Below, in pieces: positions 51,101-60,374 of a stretch of DNA of 64,000 bases. The translations under genes were made by a program, and so were the position numbers. Numbering within the stretch: the stretch's first letter is position 1; every line of letters begins with the position of its first letter. This DNA comes from Rachycentron canadum. Taxonomy: Eukaryota; Chordata; Actinopteri; Carangiformes; Rachycentridae. The DNA lies in assembly GCA_038496675.1 (NCBI GenBank), contig CM076658.1, positions 10,421,940 through 10,485,939 on the forward strand. The letters are read 5' to 3'. The notes under the pieces were generated by a model. The model saw nothing but the letters and a program-made list of their open reading frames with translations, made no database searches and was not told the DNA's origin.

Positions 51101-53159
51101 GTAGTTGATGCAGGTACAAAACACATTTTCTGAAACACAATCATCACAGACTTACTATATTGCTGAGGCCAGACTCAGCCATATCAAACACAACAGTAAG
51201 TGGCATTCCAGGTTCTTTCTTTGCATATCGCTCCAGCCAGAAGGCAACATACTTCTTCTTGTCCATGATTGTTTTTGCATCCTTGACATGTAGCTTTACT
51301 TTGAACCAGACTAAACACAGGAAACAAGGTCATAGTACACTTGTACATCTGTATAAATATGTCTGTTTTTTAATTAAAGTATGAGTAGTTTTGGAATTGT
51401 GGAGAATTTTAGCAGTATTTACACACATTTAACAGACCAAATACAGAACATATGTACATACAGAGCTTGTTGCCCTCTTTGTCATATCCGTGGAGATAAA
51501 CAGCACCAGTCTCAAACATCCATCTAGGAATGGTGCTCTCAGAGAGATCTGAAACACGCAGGAAGACACACATTAAATCATTAACAGGTGTTTGTTCTCA
51601 TTTAAAGCATAACTATACATAACATGTCATTAGGTGAAGAGCAGAGGCTATTTGAAAGGTTAATACATAGCTACTTGAATCTTCCCTATATTTGGAGGCA
51701 CACAATAATTTACATTCATTTTTTTTTCATTTGTCCCATAAAATGTCTGAAAAATATTTAAACCAATCTTGATCAATATTTTCTTACTTTTCAGAGGAAT
51801 TCATCCACTTGACATAACTTCTATAAAGCTTAACTGCCAAGGAACCCAGTTTCCCTAAAGTGGGTCTTCCTAAAATGGCTTGAATAGCACACTTGTCATC
51901 AACCCTTTTCAATAACTGAAATAAAGTCATACAGCTCCCGCTGCCCCTGGGTACTAATGACCTGAATAAATCAAATTTTCTAAAAGCAACTGTTTGACAA
52001 TTGAATTTGCTGGATTTAAGACAAACGAACAGCAACTCAGAAAATCCTCAGAAAACAGAAACAGTAGGGACTGTTCACAGAGGTAGCCTATGCATGGAGA
52101 TATGGGTGTTTAACTCACAATGACACACTGTCTGGATTCATCCCAGAGTGGCACAAAGACAACCAGTGATGTGTGTTGCAAGCTTGCAAACATCTAAATA
52201 TGTCAATGTCAACATTTCTATTTTTGGACTGGAAAAAAGACTGGAAATTGAACTTTGCTACTGACTGAATTGTGCCTATGATGTGAAATAAAACATTGCT
52301 TGGGTATTGATTTATAAAACTTGCATGGTATTGCATTGACACTAGTTTCAAAAATTATATGATGTGAAATTGTGTTCATCTCATATTTAGTGTTTAGCAG
52401 GACTTCTTACCATTCAGACCAAATTCTTTTCTCCACTGAAGACTGTCATCAATCATTTTCAAGGCATCATCAATAACATAAAGTCTCCATGTGAGGTAGC
52501 CCTCCACCAGAGCATCGTCTGTTTGAAGCCTTTCCACATCTCTTGAGTCATATTTATCTGCTGAATCTGTAAACACACAGACGTAAACACGGGCTGGATA
52601 ACATGACATTCAAATTCGGGGGGGGGGGGGGTCAGCGCAAATTTCCACTTTCAAACACGCTGACTTACATAAAAAGTGCTGTTGAGGCTATATAGAACTA
52701 AACTGAGGTATAAACCACCTGGAGACTATAACAGTGTAGCCTCTGACAGTAATTAGCCTCAAGTACCTCATTGGCAATACAGAGCTAATGTTAGCTAGTT
52801 ATTTGTTAGAGCTTATCTAGGCTCCAAGCATTTAGGTCAACATGACGTTAAGTCACAGCAAGTGGACAGTTATAGCACAGCACATGAATCTATGCAAATG
52901 ATAACGACTAAGAAAATGACTAGACAAGGAACAAGTCGACTTCTACTTATCCACAACAACTTATGTTACCTTGGAGCAACTCATCCTTGAATCTTTGCCT
53001 CGTCTCCTCGATCTTTTTTGCGAGGTCCTGTCAAAACAGAGTTCCCCCCCCCCAGGTTAGGCAGGTCTATGGTTTCAACGGAATAATTTTCAAAAACAGG
53101 TTTGAAATGTGGGCATTTGACCATACCTGCTCTCTTTCGTGCTGCTCAAGTTCAGCCAT
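37312..53159 (-). CDS. mospd2: MOSPD2: ER-anchored CRAL-TRIO / MSP-domain membrane-contact tether
   Basis: Fifteen minus-strand exons: 53127-53159, 52970-53027, 52411-52566, 51462-51548, 51156-51310, 49775-49835, 49605-49643, 49358-49482, 48813-48986, 44514-44632, 40558-40651, 38864-38960, 38286-38406, 38020-38122, 37312-37464. Product 524 residues (human 518). An N-terminal helical segment leads into a CRAL-TRIO lipid-binding fold (about 85-240). An acidic linker (PLPDDDFQTPICDNGPIVSE) follows, then an MSP domain (about 330-445) with the VRTTAPEKYRVKP block at 368-380, and a C-terminal membrane anchor at 498-517. The protein sits in the ER and binds FFAT motifs of partners on endosomes, mitochondria and Golgi. 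The start MAELEQHEREQ was chosen because it aligns with human MAENHAQNK; an upstream in-frame ATG may add 13 residues through a mini-intron. It shares a bidirectional promoter with fancb. Confidence 0.95.
39116..39163. repeat. Compound (AC)n(AT)n microsatellite
   Basis: About 14 AC units followed by about 10 AT units and a T-rich tail, immediately upstream of a Tc1-like element in mospd2 intron 11. Confidence 0.95.
39205..40400 (+). mobile_element. Decayed Tc1/mariner-like transposon in mospd2 intron 11
   Basis: About 1.2 kb. The left end reads GTGCATTCGGGAAGTATTCA. The right end, reverse-complemented, reads GTGCAGTAAGAAAATATTCA, so the terminal repeats still match at most positions. Near 40038-40076 the + strand encodes the Tc1 transposase C-terminal signature NPIKHLWRELKMA, but the frame is broken elsewhere by stops, frameshifts and inserted A-tracts. 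TA target duplications are no longer clear at the ends (CA and CG instead). It is transcribed antisense to its own orientation within mospd2. It is inactive. Confidence 0.85.
40652..44513 (-). other. mospd2: mospd2 intron 10 (3.9 kb)
   Basis: Contains an A-tract (40987-41008), a PBX/MEIS-like CGATTGACAG at 41692-41701 inside a conserved-looking stretch (41690-41900), a homeobox-core-rich stretch (43020-43260), and a strong 18-base hairpin at 43545-43585. No coding exon was recognised. Confidence 0.55.
43545..43585. repeat. 18-base stem, 5-base loop inverted repeat
   Basis: GCTTCAGACTTTTGTGTC at 43545-43562 is reverse-complemented at 43568-43585 with one mismatch, around the loop TCTCA. It is too short for a typical pre-miRNA and is more likely a transposon-end remnant. 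Confidence 0.75.
44633..48812 (-). other. mospd2: mospd2 intron 9 (4.2 kb, with assembly gap)
   Basis: Holds an A-tract (45763-45782), the N-gap at 46253-46628, a further A-tract (47760-47778), and otherwise AT-rich sequence with no recognised exon. The flanking coding exons join in phase 0 without missing residues relative to human MOSPD2, so nothing need be hidden in the gap. Confidence 0.6.
46253..46628. other. Assembly gap of 376 N
   Basis: Unknown bases flanked by a GT repeat plus G-run on the left and a run of 13 G on the right. These low-complexity edges explain the assembly failure. Open frames spanning it are artefacts. Confidence 0.99.
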
Positions 53160-53688
53160 ATTCAGCCGCCCCCGGTAGTTCCTAGTCTGATGGTTCCTTG
53201 TTGAGCTAGCTAGCCTACTAACGTTTGAATCAGTGCGAAGTGTGAAACTGACTTACTGTGGTCGCCATTTTGGCTCCAGCCGTGGCCACACCCCTCCGCT
53301 GTTGTTTTAACTGAAACAATAAGTGGGTTGTTATTTCGCGTTAGGGTTCCTCGTGATCACGGGAAACATAAAAGCTGACCTAATCACCTCCACACTCGAT
53401 TCTTTTAAATACAGGACCAGGGAGCTAAGTATTTCCTTTTAATTTCGTCAACTCACTTTTGTTTACCAACTCTGACCCACAATGCACCTGACAGGAAGTG
53501 TGGAATTCCGGTTGGCGCGCTGATAAGAGTATACAAACAGTCGCTATGATGAAACGTTGAATACAGCTACTTTTCTCACTCGCCACTGAATTTATCAGCC
53601 AGACGTCCATTTGTGCACTTTGGTGACACATTTGCCATGAAAGTGACATCTTTCTAATTTGGTAACCGATGCTTCTCTGTTGTATACA
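53160..53688. promoter_or_regulatory. Head-to-head mospd2 / fancb promoter region
   Basis: Only 530 bases separate the two annotated start codons, which point apart. Visible motifs: YY1-type CGCCATTTT at 53263-53271 on the mospd2 side, and ETS-type AGGAAGTG (53493-53500) and TTCCGG (53506-53511). An E2F-like GTTGGCGCG (53511-53519) lies on the fancb side, plus a TTTCGCG near 53334. There is no TATA box at a fitting distance. Human MOSPD2 and FANCB are also neighbours in opposite orientation, so the arrangement is ancient. E2F-type control would suit a DNA-repair gene. Confidence 0.7.
53257..53268 (-). other. mospd2: Candidate upstream mospd2 start (ATG GCG ACC ACA) with adjacent donor
   Basis: On the minus strand an ATG in the context CCAAAATGGCGACC is followed after four codons by a strong donor (ACA|GTAAGT). 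A candidate acceptor (ATCAG|ACTAGG) sits 70 bases later. Joining them gives an open frame (MATTTRNYRGRLN) that runs in phase into MAELEQ. Unspliced, the same ATG gives a 12-codon uORF. The acceptor has a weak pyrimidine tract, so the mini-intron is a hypothesis. The ATG context resembles TISU and YY1 elements. Confidence 0.35.
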
Positions 53689-53755
53689 ATGGAAAGATTG
53701 CTTTTGGAAGATCTGTATCGAAATCCCCATCGGCTTTCCCTGTGTGGAAAGATAA
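53545..53755 (+). promoter_or_regulatory. fancb: Three upstream ATGs / uORFs in the fancb leader
   Basis: A uORF of 4 codons starts at 53545 (ends 53559). A 6-codon uORF starts at 53637 (ends 53657). A third ATG at 53669 opens an out-of-frame reading frame that overlaps the fancb start and ends at 53755. The third has a weak context (C at -3, C at +4), while the main ATG at 53689 has A at -3 and G at +4, which favours leaky scanning. Whether all three are in the mRNA depends on the unmapped transcription start. Confidence 0.5.
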
Positions 53756-56700
53756 TCTCATTTAACTGCCACCGAGCCTCAGGCACAGGTGACGGCGAAA
53801 GAAACGAGTTATTATTTTTCCGCAGCTTTTCATTTGAACGGGGAGGCAACACGTTCCTGAAGGCAGCAGATGGATCAGCTGTCATCAGCAGGAAAACATC
53901 GGCTCATGTGAACATTGTCAGGTGTAAATGTGCCATAGATGTTCAGAAGAGAGTCGCCACGCCGTGTGTTTTGGTGGCACGGAAGAGTAAGAAAGGAGAG
54001 AGCTACAAGTACAGTCTCCTCACACTGAGCAGCTCAAACCGACTGGAGCCCTGCATTGAGTTCAAACTCACTTATCAAATGAGGGAGACTGTGTCCATCC
54101 TCCAGGGCCCCACAGTGTTGTGGACTCATGCAGGCAATGTCTTCTATACATCTCTGCAGGCAGGAGAGGTGAGACAGATGCCCATTCAGTTTTCCCACAG
54201 TGTTGTTGGGGAACTTCCCCTCAACAAAATCCAGCCATTTATTCTTGGACTGCAACATGAAAACAGTCAGTCCACAAGCCAAACCCTCGGCTTCTTTGTT
54301 GACAATGGACGTGCATTTGACGCCGCCATGGTTTTACCTCACCCCTACGTTTGCATCACACGGTGCATCCTGGTGCTCTCAGCCGAAAGAGTGGATGGTG
54401 CACTGGTCAAATCTGCTGTGGTCGCAGTGACTTCTAATAGGCAACTTGTGTATTTCGAGAATGGAATCGTAAAAGACACGTGTCAGCTTCCCTTCCAGCA
54501 GCCTGAAGATGTTCAGATGGTCAACGCAGGAAGGAACGGCTGCTTGTTTGTCATAGTCTTTCACCAGGGGCATGTTTGTGCCGTGTGGAAGGAAACCTTT
54601 CAGGTACGTAAAAATTGAGTGTCAGTGTTCATAGTATGCTTGCCTTTTCTATAGCTAACCTTGATCCAGTTTGCAAGTTTTTAACAAGCCTTCTCCTTTC
54701 TCCAGATAGCCTCCCACTGGTCAGGTGTCAGCTCTGTCCATGTGGATGACTTCCTGGGATGTGGAACAGACCAGTTGCTGTTGGTTTTTAAGGGTGAAGG
54801 TGTCACAGGGCAGCCTTTGGAAAATTTCCTTATCACTGACCTCTGTGGTACTTCATATTCTGTAAGGCACATTTATATACATATATATGTGAACTAAACT
54901 ATGCAATTTCATAATGCATTTTCACTTGGTAAAGTGCCTATGAGCAAATATCAGCATGGTTGTTTTCAGCATGGACAGGACACTGGTGCTCAAAATCAAT
55001 CGCCCACACCAGAGAACTATCTTCTCACTCTTCAAGCCTTGGAGTCCAGACTACAGGTGAACATTTCTGAAGTACCACTGGAGTAGTAACACTGTTTTTG
55101 TTTTTAATGCTTAAAGGAAACATTTTTCATTTTATTCAACATATCACATAGTCACATAGTGATGTATATCAATGGTAATGGTAATTTTTATGAGCTAATG
55201 AAATATGTCATTTAGAGTGGACTGACCATGCTTCAGGAGCTTCAGAGAGAAGTGAGATTGAAGGAAAGAGTTGTGCAGCAGTCGGTCCAAGTGCTTACTG
55301 ACGTGGTTTCAGAAAGAGAACCTATTCTCACGCAGCCTGAGCAGGTGATGTTTGTGCAAGAAAATATACAACCATGACATTCTGCAAAACAGCGTACGCT
55401 GTGTTACATGTGTCTGTTACAGCTGTTTGTTTTTACAGGCTAGGTGCTGCTGGTAATGCTAACTCTGTCAGGTACTGGGACACGATAACAACATATTTAT
55501 ATATAATACCTTATTTGGAATTCAAGGAAATACAGCATATTATCTTTAAAATAGTGAGTTATATTTCTTTTGATCACACTCCCCCCTCAGCTGGTTAGGT
55601 TTTTCTCTGGCACTTGTCATTTCTCATTTTGAAAAGTTTAAATGTCATGTTTAAAATGGCACACCATGAGGCTTAGGTAACATTGCTACAGGCACAGAGG
55701 AAGGACTGCCAAGTGTGGACAGTGAAAACAAATACAAAACATGTTTGCTTTTGTTTCTGTTTTGTGACATGGTTATCTGTGAAAGGATGACCTAACCGGT
55801 GGCCTTACTGATATAACAAACCCACAGCAAATGGCCAAAAAACAAACTCTTATGAAAAGCAAATTCTAGGGATAATTGTTTCTATTTTATATAATTATGT
55901 CATATTTTGACAGAAAGTATCACTCCTGCTCTGTGTTTTCAAATAGCATTTTAAAAGTCCACTGCATTTGTACCTAATAGACTGTTGTTTCAAATTGAAA
56001 TGTCTGACAGAAACTGCTATTGCTGTCAGTGCTGTCACATAGTTGTCATTGCTGATTATAGTCTTTGCACTTCTCTGTCCAGGAAGGCCTCATTGCTCTG
56101 TGGGAATCCGATGAGTCAAAAGATGAGGCCTTGGATGACAAGACGCAAGACATGCCAGCAGTGTCTTCCAAACCTCAAGTTGACAAGCTGTGGCATCGCA
56201 TTGCTGAGGACCGAATGGTTGTCGGAGTGATACTGACGACTGACAGCACTGTGTAAACATTTTTTTTTTTTTTTTTAATTGAAGTGAATTGTATGGATGT
56301 TTCTTCTGTTTAACTTTATGGATCAGCATGAGCTTTCCAAAATGTCCAATTGAACGTGACATTATCTCTCCTGTAAAATACAGATCCAAATAATGAGTTC
56401 ACCTTGTTGAGTGGATCCATCTGTGTATGGTGAAGATACAGGCGACATTAAAATGACACTCCATGTACAGTATTACTCAAGTGCGAAGTACTGCTGACCA
56501 GCTGTCAGGCCGAATCATTGCTGTCTGATTAGATTTATCAGAACTATAACATTGTGGTGCCAGATCATATTGAGTAAATCACATCTTTGCAATCAAGGAT
56601 CCAGTCTTCTTAAGGAAAGTTAACACAAAATCTCTATTAGGACATAGCACTAACAAATTAAGGATTTTTTTTTTTTTTTTTTTTGGCCTTTTTGATTGCC

Positions 56701-59700
56701 CCTGAATGTAGTATGAATTTCACAAGCCAGCTGCATGGTGGCTAGGTGGTAACCATAGCAACATGTTTTTAATAACTCTCCAGGCTCCTTTAGTGGAAAC
56801 AAGATGATATCAGATTCCTCCATCCACCTGTTTTGTTTTGTTTTTTGTTTTTTTTGTTTTTTGAGAAAATTTGCAAGAAAAGTACTTCTGGCATGACTGC
56901 CTCAAGAGTCTGTACGGTGCATTCAGAAAGTATTCAGATCTCATCACACATTTTGTTATGTTGCAGCCCTATATCCTAAAATCTAAAAAATATACACTCA
57001 GTATGCAGTGATGACAAAGTGAAAACAGAATGTTAGTCATTCTTGAAAATTTATGAATAAGGAAAAACTGAAATATCACATGGACACAAGTATTCACTCC
57101 TTTTGTTATGACACTTTAGCTTAGGCACCTCCTATTTCTGTTGACCATCTTTGAGATGTTTCTACACCTTGATTGGAGCCCACCTGTGGTAAATTCGGTT
57201 GTCTAGACATGATTTGGAAAGACACACGTGTCTATTTAAGGTCTCACAACTGACAATGCATATAAGAGCAAAAACCAAGACATGAGGAGGAAGCGACTGC
57301 CTGCAGGGCTCAGAGACAAAATGGCGTTGAGGCACAGATCTAGGGAAGGCTGCAAAAAAATTTCTGCTGAACTGAAGGTTCCCAAGGACCTTCCTAGAGC
57401 TGAGCAAATTGAGCAATCGGGGGAGAAAATCCCTGGTCAGCAAGCAGTCCATTTAATGGCCAGATTTGTGGAACTGCTTAGATTTTGCAAAAAAAGTCCT
57501 CACTTCTCAGGTCTTCTCACTTTCTCAGACCTTCAGAGTCTTTTTTTTTTTTTTTTTTTTTTTAATCTAATGAAACTGATATTAACTCTTGAACAGGGGT
57601 TAATGAAAAGTGTTCTGGTCCAGAACACTTAGGACCTCAGACTAGAAAGTTCACCTTATAACAGGACAGTGACACTAGGCACACAGCCAAGATAACGCAA
57701 GAGTGGTTTATGGACAGCTCCGTGACTGTCTGTCTGGCCAAGACAGCCTACATCAACCCAATCAAACACATCTGGAGAGACCTGAAAATGGCTCCACCAA
57801 TGGTCCCCATTCAGCCTGACAAAGCCAAAAAAAACAAGAAGTATGGCAGAAAATCCCGAAATCCAGGTGTGCAAAGCTGTTGCATTTTAGCCAAGAAGAA
57901 ATTAGCCTGTATTGGCTGCCAAAAGTGCTGAGTATAAATTAATGGATTCAAATACTTATGCGTGATATATGATATGTCATCTCTGTCCTGTGAATAAATT
58001 GCTAATTGCTGGAACAGAACAAAATGTATAAAAAGGAAGGGTCTGGATACTTTCTGAATGTTGTATGTTGCTGTTGTGATTTGTGCACTGCTTGTGTCAT
58101 TTGACCACCTGGAGATATCAGTGCTGTTAATCAGTTTACAAACAGTCTGTAGTTTAGCATTTGATTACCCACTGTCCATGTGATATCTGATAGTGATCTG
58201 TTATTTTTGTTGCAGACCAGTGGCCAGTGTGAGCTTATCCATCCTGACAGAGACGGGCCAGAGCTCAATGCCCGAAGTCATCCAGACCCAGAGCCAAGTG
58301 CTGTGGCTCCCCACACCCTGCCCCTCGTCACCATCCTCCTCCTCCTCCTCCTCCTCTACCTCCTCATTCCTAGAGCCTGCAGCCAAAAGAAGCAAGCAGC
58401 ACAACGCCAGCAGACCCAATGATCTCAACACATACAGACTGGCTGTGACTGCTGTGACCAGGCTGACTCCTCTGTTGAACTCTGGTTGTGTCAAGTGCCG
58501 TGTCATGCTCCATTACGTCCAGAGACAAGATGCTTTTCCCCTCATGAGCAATCCAACGCCGGTGGTCCTGCACTGTGGTCAAGTTGCTTTAGACATCCAT
58601 GATGATTTCCAAACCCAACTACTAAAAAACCCCGAACTCAAAACAGGTGAAAATACAAATGCTTAAGTGACTTACAATTTTAAATTTAACACAAGTGGAA
58701 TTTTAACCAGTGTCTTCTCTTGGTGCCCAGATAAGATTAAAGAGGACTTCCTGAGCTTGTTGGCAGTGCTGGATTGCTGGGTCTTCCACATAGATTCTAC
58801 TGATCACAGCTTAGGTGACATAGACGGCTGGATTCAGAAAAGAGTGGACTGCAAGAGGTTAGAAGTGAGCCCTCAGTATCTAGTCCTAAATTCTTCAGGA
58901 CCATCTGCTCTCATGCTGCTGCGCTGGAACCAGATAACCCCTTTCCAGGGGGAACTGTCTGTCCATTCCAGGTAAATGATTTTTATTAACAGATACCAGT
59001 GAGATGGCTGTATTACTGACCTCAGAGATGTAGCTGTTGTTGGTTACTCTGGTCACAGAGTAAAGGGATGGATTTTTATTTTAAGGTTAAAGTTAGGAGA
59101 TTTTGTGCAAACAAAGCAAGTTTCTGTTGACATCTAGTGTTACTTACCAAAATCCATAGTGTTTCAGTCTATGGTTCTCAATATCTTAATATCAGTAATG
59201 AATTATATGTCTCAATTTGATTTGTTATGCTATGAATATCAAGTTATTTATCAGAGATCCTTTGCTAAGCAGAGCACTTTAAAATTACAAATCCTGCAAA
59301 GAAATCCTGAACAGGTAGGTGGGTGTGAAATGTATGACAAATGACATAAATTATAAAATGACACAGAGAAACTAAATATTTTCTCTCATTCATTATAAGA
59401 TGTATTATATAATAACATGCTCAATCTGGCTCTGTTATTTCTTTGCAGCCAGTTGCAGATGCTCCAGTTCCTGGACTCTCTCCTGGTTTACCTCCCTGTG
59501 TCCTGCTCAATCCAGCCTGTCAAAGGTACAAGAGGCCACGGTGTAGCTCAATTTTTTTCTTTTGCACTAGAAAAAGAGGTGGAATCACTCAGAGAGTGTG
59601 TATCATTCCTTCTCTGTGAAAAGGAGGAGGATGAGAAGAAAAGTAGCCCTGGACATGATGAAACACCTGAGCCAGGTAATGTGGAGTGGCTACAGAAGTG

Positions 59701-59860
59701 TAGAGAGGCGTGGCAGCAGGATGTGGAGAGGAGTAGGATGAAGTTGAGCCCCCTGGTGGATGTGGGGAGCTATCGTAAGATGACCCAAAGCATGTCCAAA
59801 GTCCAGCTCCATGGGGATTTGGCAGCTCTATTAGAAATACAGAGATTTTTGCTCCACTAG
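53689..59860 (+). CDS. fancb: FANCB: Fanconi anaemia core-complex subunit
   Basis: Eight coding exons: 53689-54603, 54706-54861, 54970-55056, 55216-55344, 56083-56252, 58216-58646, 58731-58971, 59449-59860. Product 846 residues (human 859), phases consistent. Recognisable blocks shared with human FANCB include CQLPF, AVWKE.FQ, GTDQ(L)LL.FK, and the VVGV segment before exon 6. FANCB pairs with FANCL and FAAP100 in the core complex that ubiquitinates FANCD2/FANCI in the nucleus. Residues 387-429 (exon 4) are likely coiled coil. Residues 523-536 form a serine-rich tract encoded by TCC repeats, followed by a basic AAKRSK (541-546) that could serve as nuclear localisation signal. Overall conservation is low, as known for this family. 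The ATG was chosen because upstream codons of this frame lack another ATG. Confidence 0.93.
56749..56762 (+). promoter_or_regulatory. RFX-type X-box in fancb intron 5
   Basis: GTAACC-AT-AGCAAC fits GTNRCC-N(0-3)-RGYAAC with no mismatch. It lies between exon 5 and the Tc1-like element. Function unknown. Confidence 0.35.
56915..58063 (+). mobile_element. Decayed Tc1/mariner-like transposon in fancb intron 5
   Basis: About 1.15 kb flanked by TA at 56913-56914 and 58064-58065. The left end reads CGGTGCATTCAGAAAGTATT; the right end, reverse-complemented, reads CAACATTCAGAAAGTATC. At 57755-57793 the + strand encodes NPIKHIWRDLKMA, the Tc1 C-terminal transposase signature. Stops, frameshifts and a 24-base T-run (57541-57564) break the coding frame. 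It belongs to the same family as the copy at 39205, sharing ends and the unusual Lys where Tc1 usually has Glu (NPIEH). It is inactive. Confidence 0.88.
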
Positions 59861-60368
59861 CTATTGTTGAACATCCCTTCATCCTTGATGAGCAGTATGT
59901 GTCCTCATCAAGCAGTTAGTATTAATGGGTAAAAAAGTGAATCATGTCCAGTGTAATAACTGAAAAAATACAGGTCATACGACCCCAGCTGCTGGCTTGG
60001 TTATAGTCTGAGCTGAACCATGTGTGCCTGCTCTCTCAGAGATCCTCTTCAGTCCATATATTTCAAGTGTCTGTTGCTGTGTAGTGCCTCACCCTGTTTC
60101 CATTGGATCAAGTCCTGGGTTTCACAGCCTTAATCAGATACTAATGAGTACCTGCATCCTTGGCTAAAGTTGTTCTCCTGTTCATGTCCCTTTAGACTGT
60201 GTTTGTTCAAAAACACACTTTCTTGAGTGAGAAACTATTTTTGTTTTAAGTAAAGACAACCGATGACAGTAGAGCAAAGGGTTTTACATTTGCTCACTGG
60301 CTGTAGTTGACTGAAAGCTTTTAGTGGTATTTCCTCTCATGGTCCAGTTATTTCTGTGAATCGATGTA

Positions 60369-60374
60369 AATAAA
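60369..60374 (+). terminator. fancb: Polyadenylation signal AATAAA, likely fancb
   Basis: A canonical hexamer 509 bases after the fancb stop codon, followed by TG-rich sequence. Confidence 0.5.

Noticed and set aside
53659..53688. FANCB start ten codons further upstream
   Set aside because: The upstream codon is TTG, not ATG. The first in-frame ATG is at 53689 and has a strong context.
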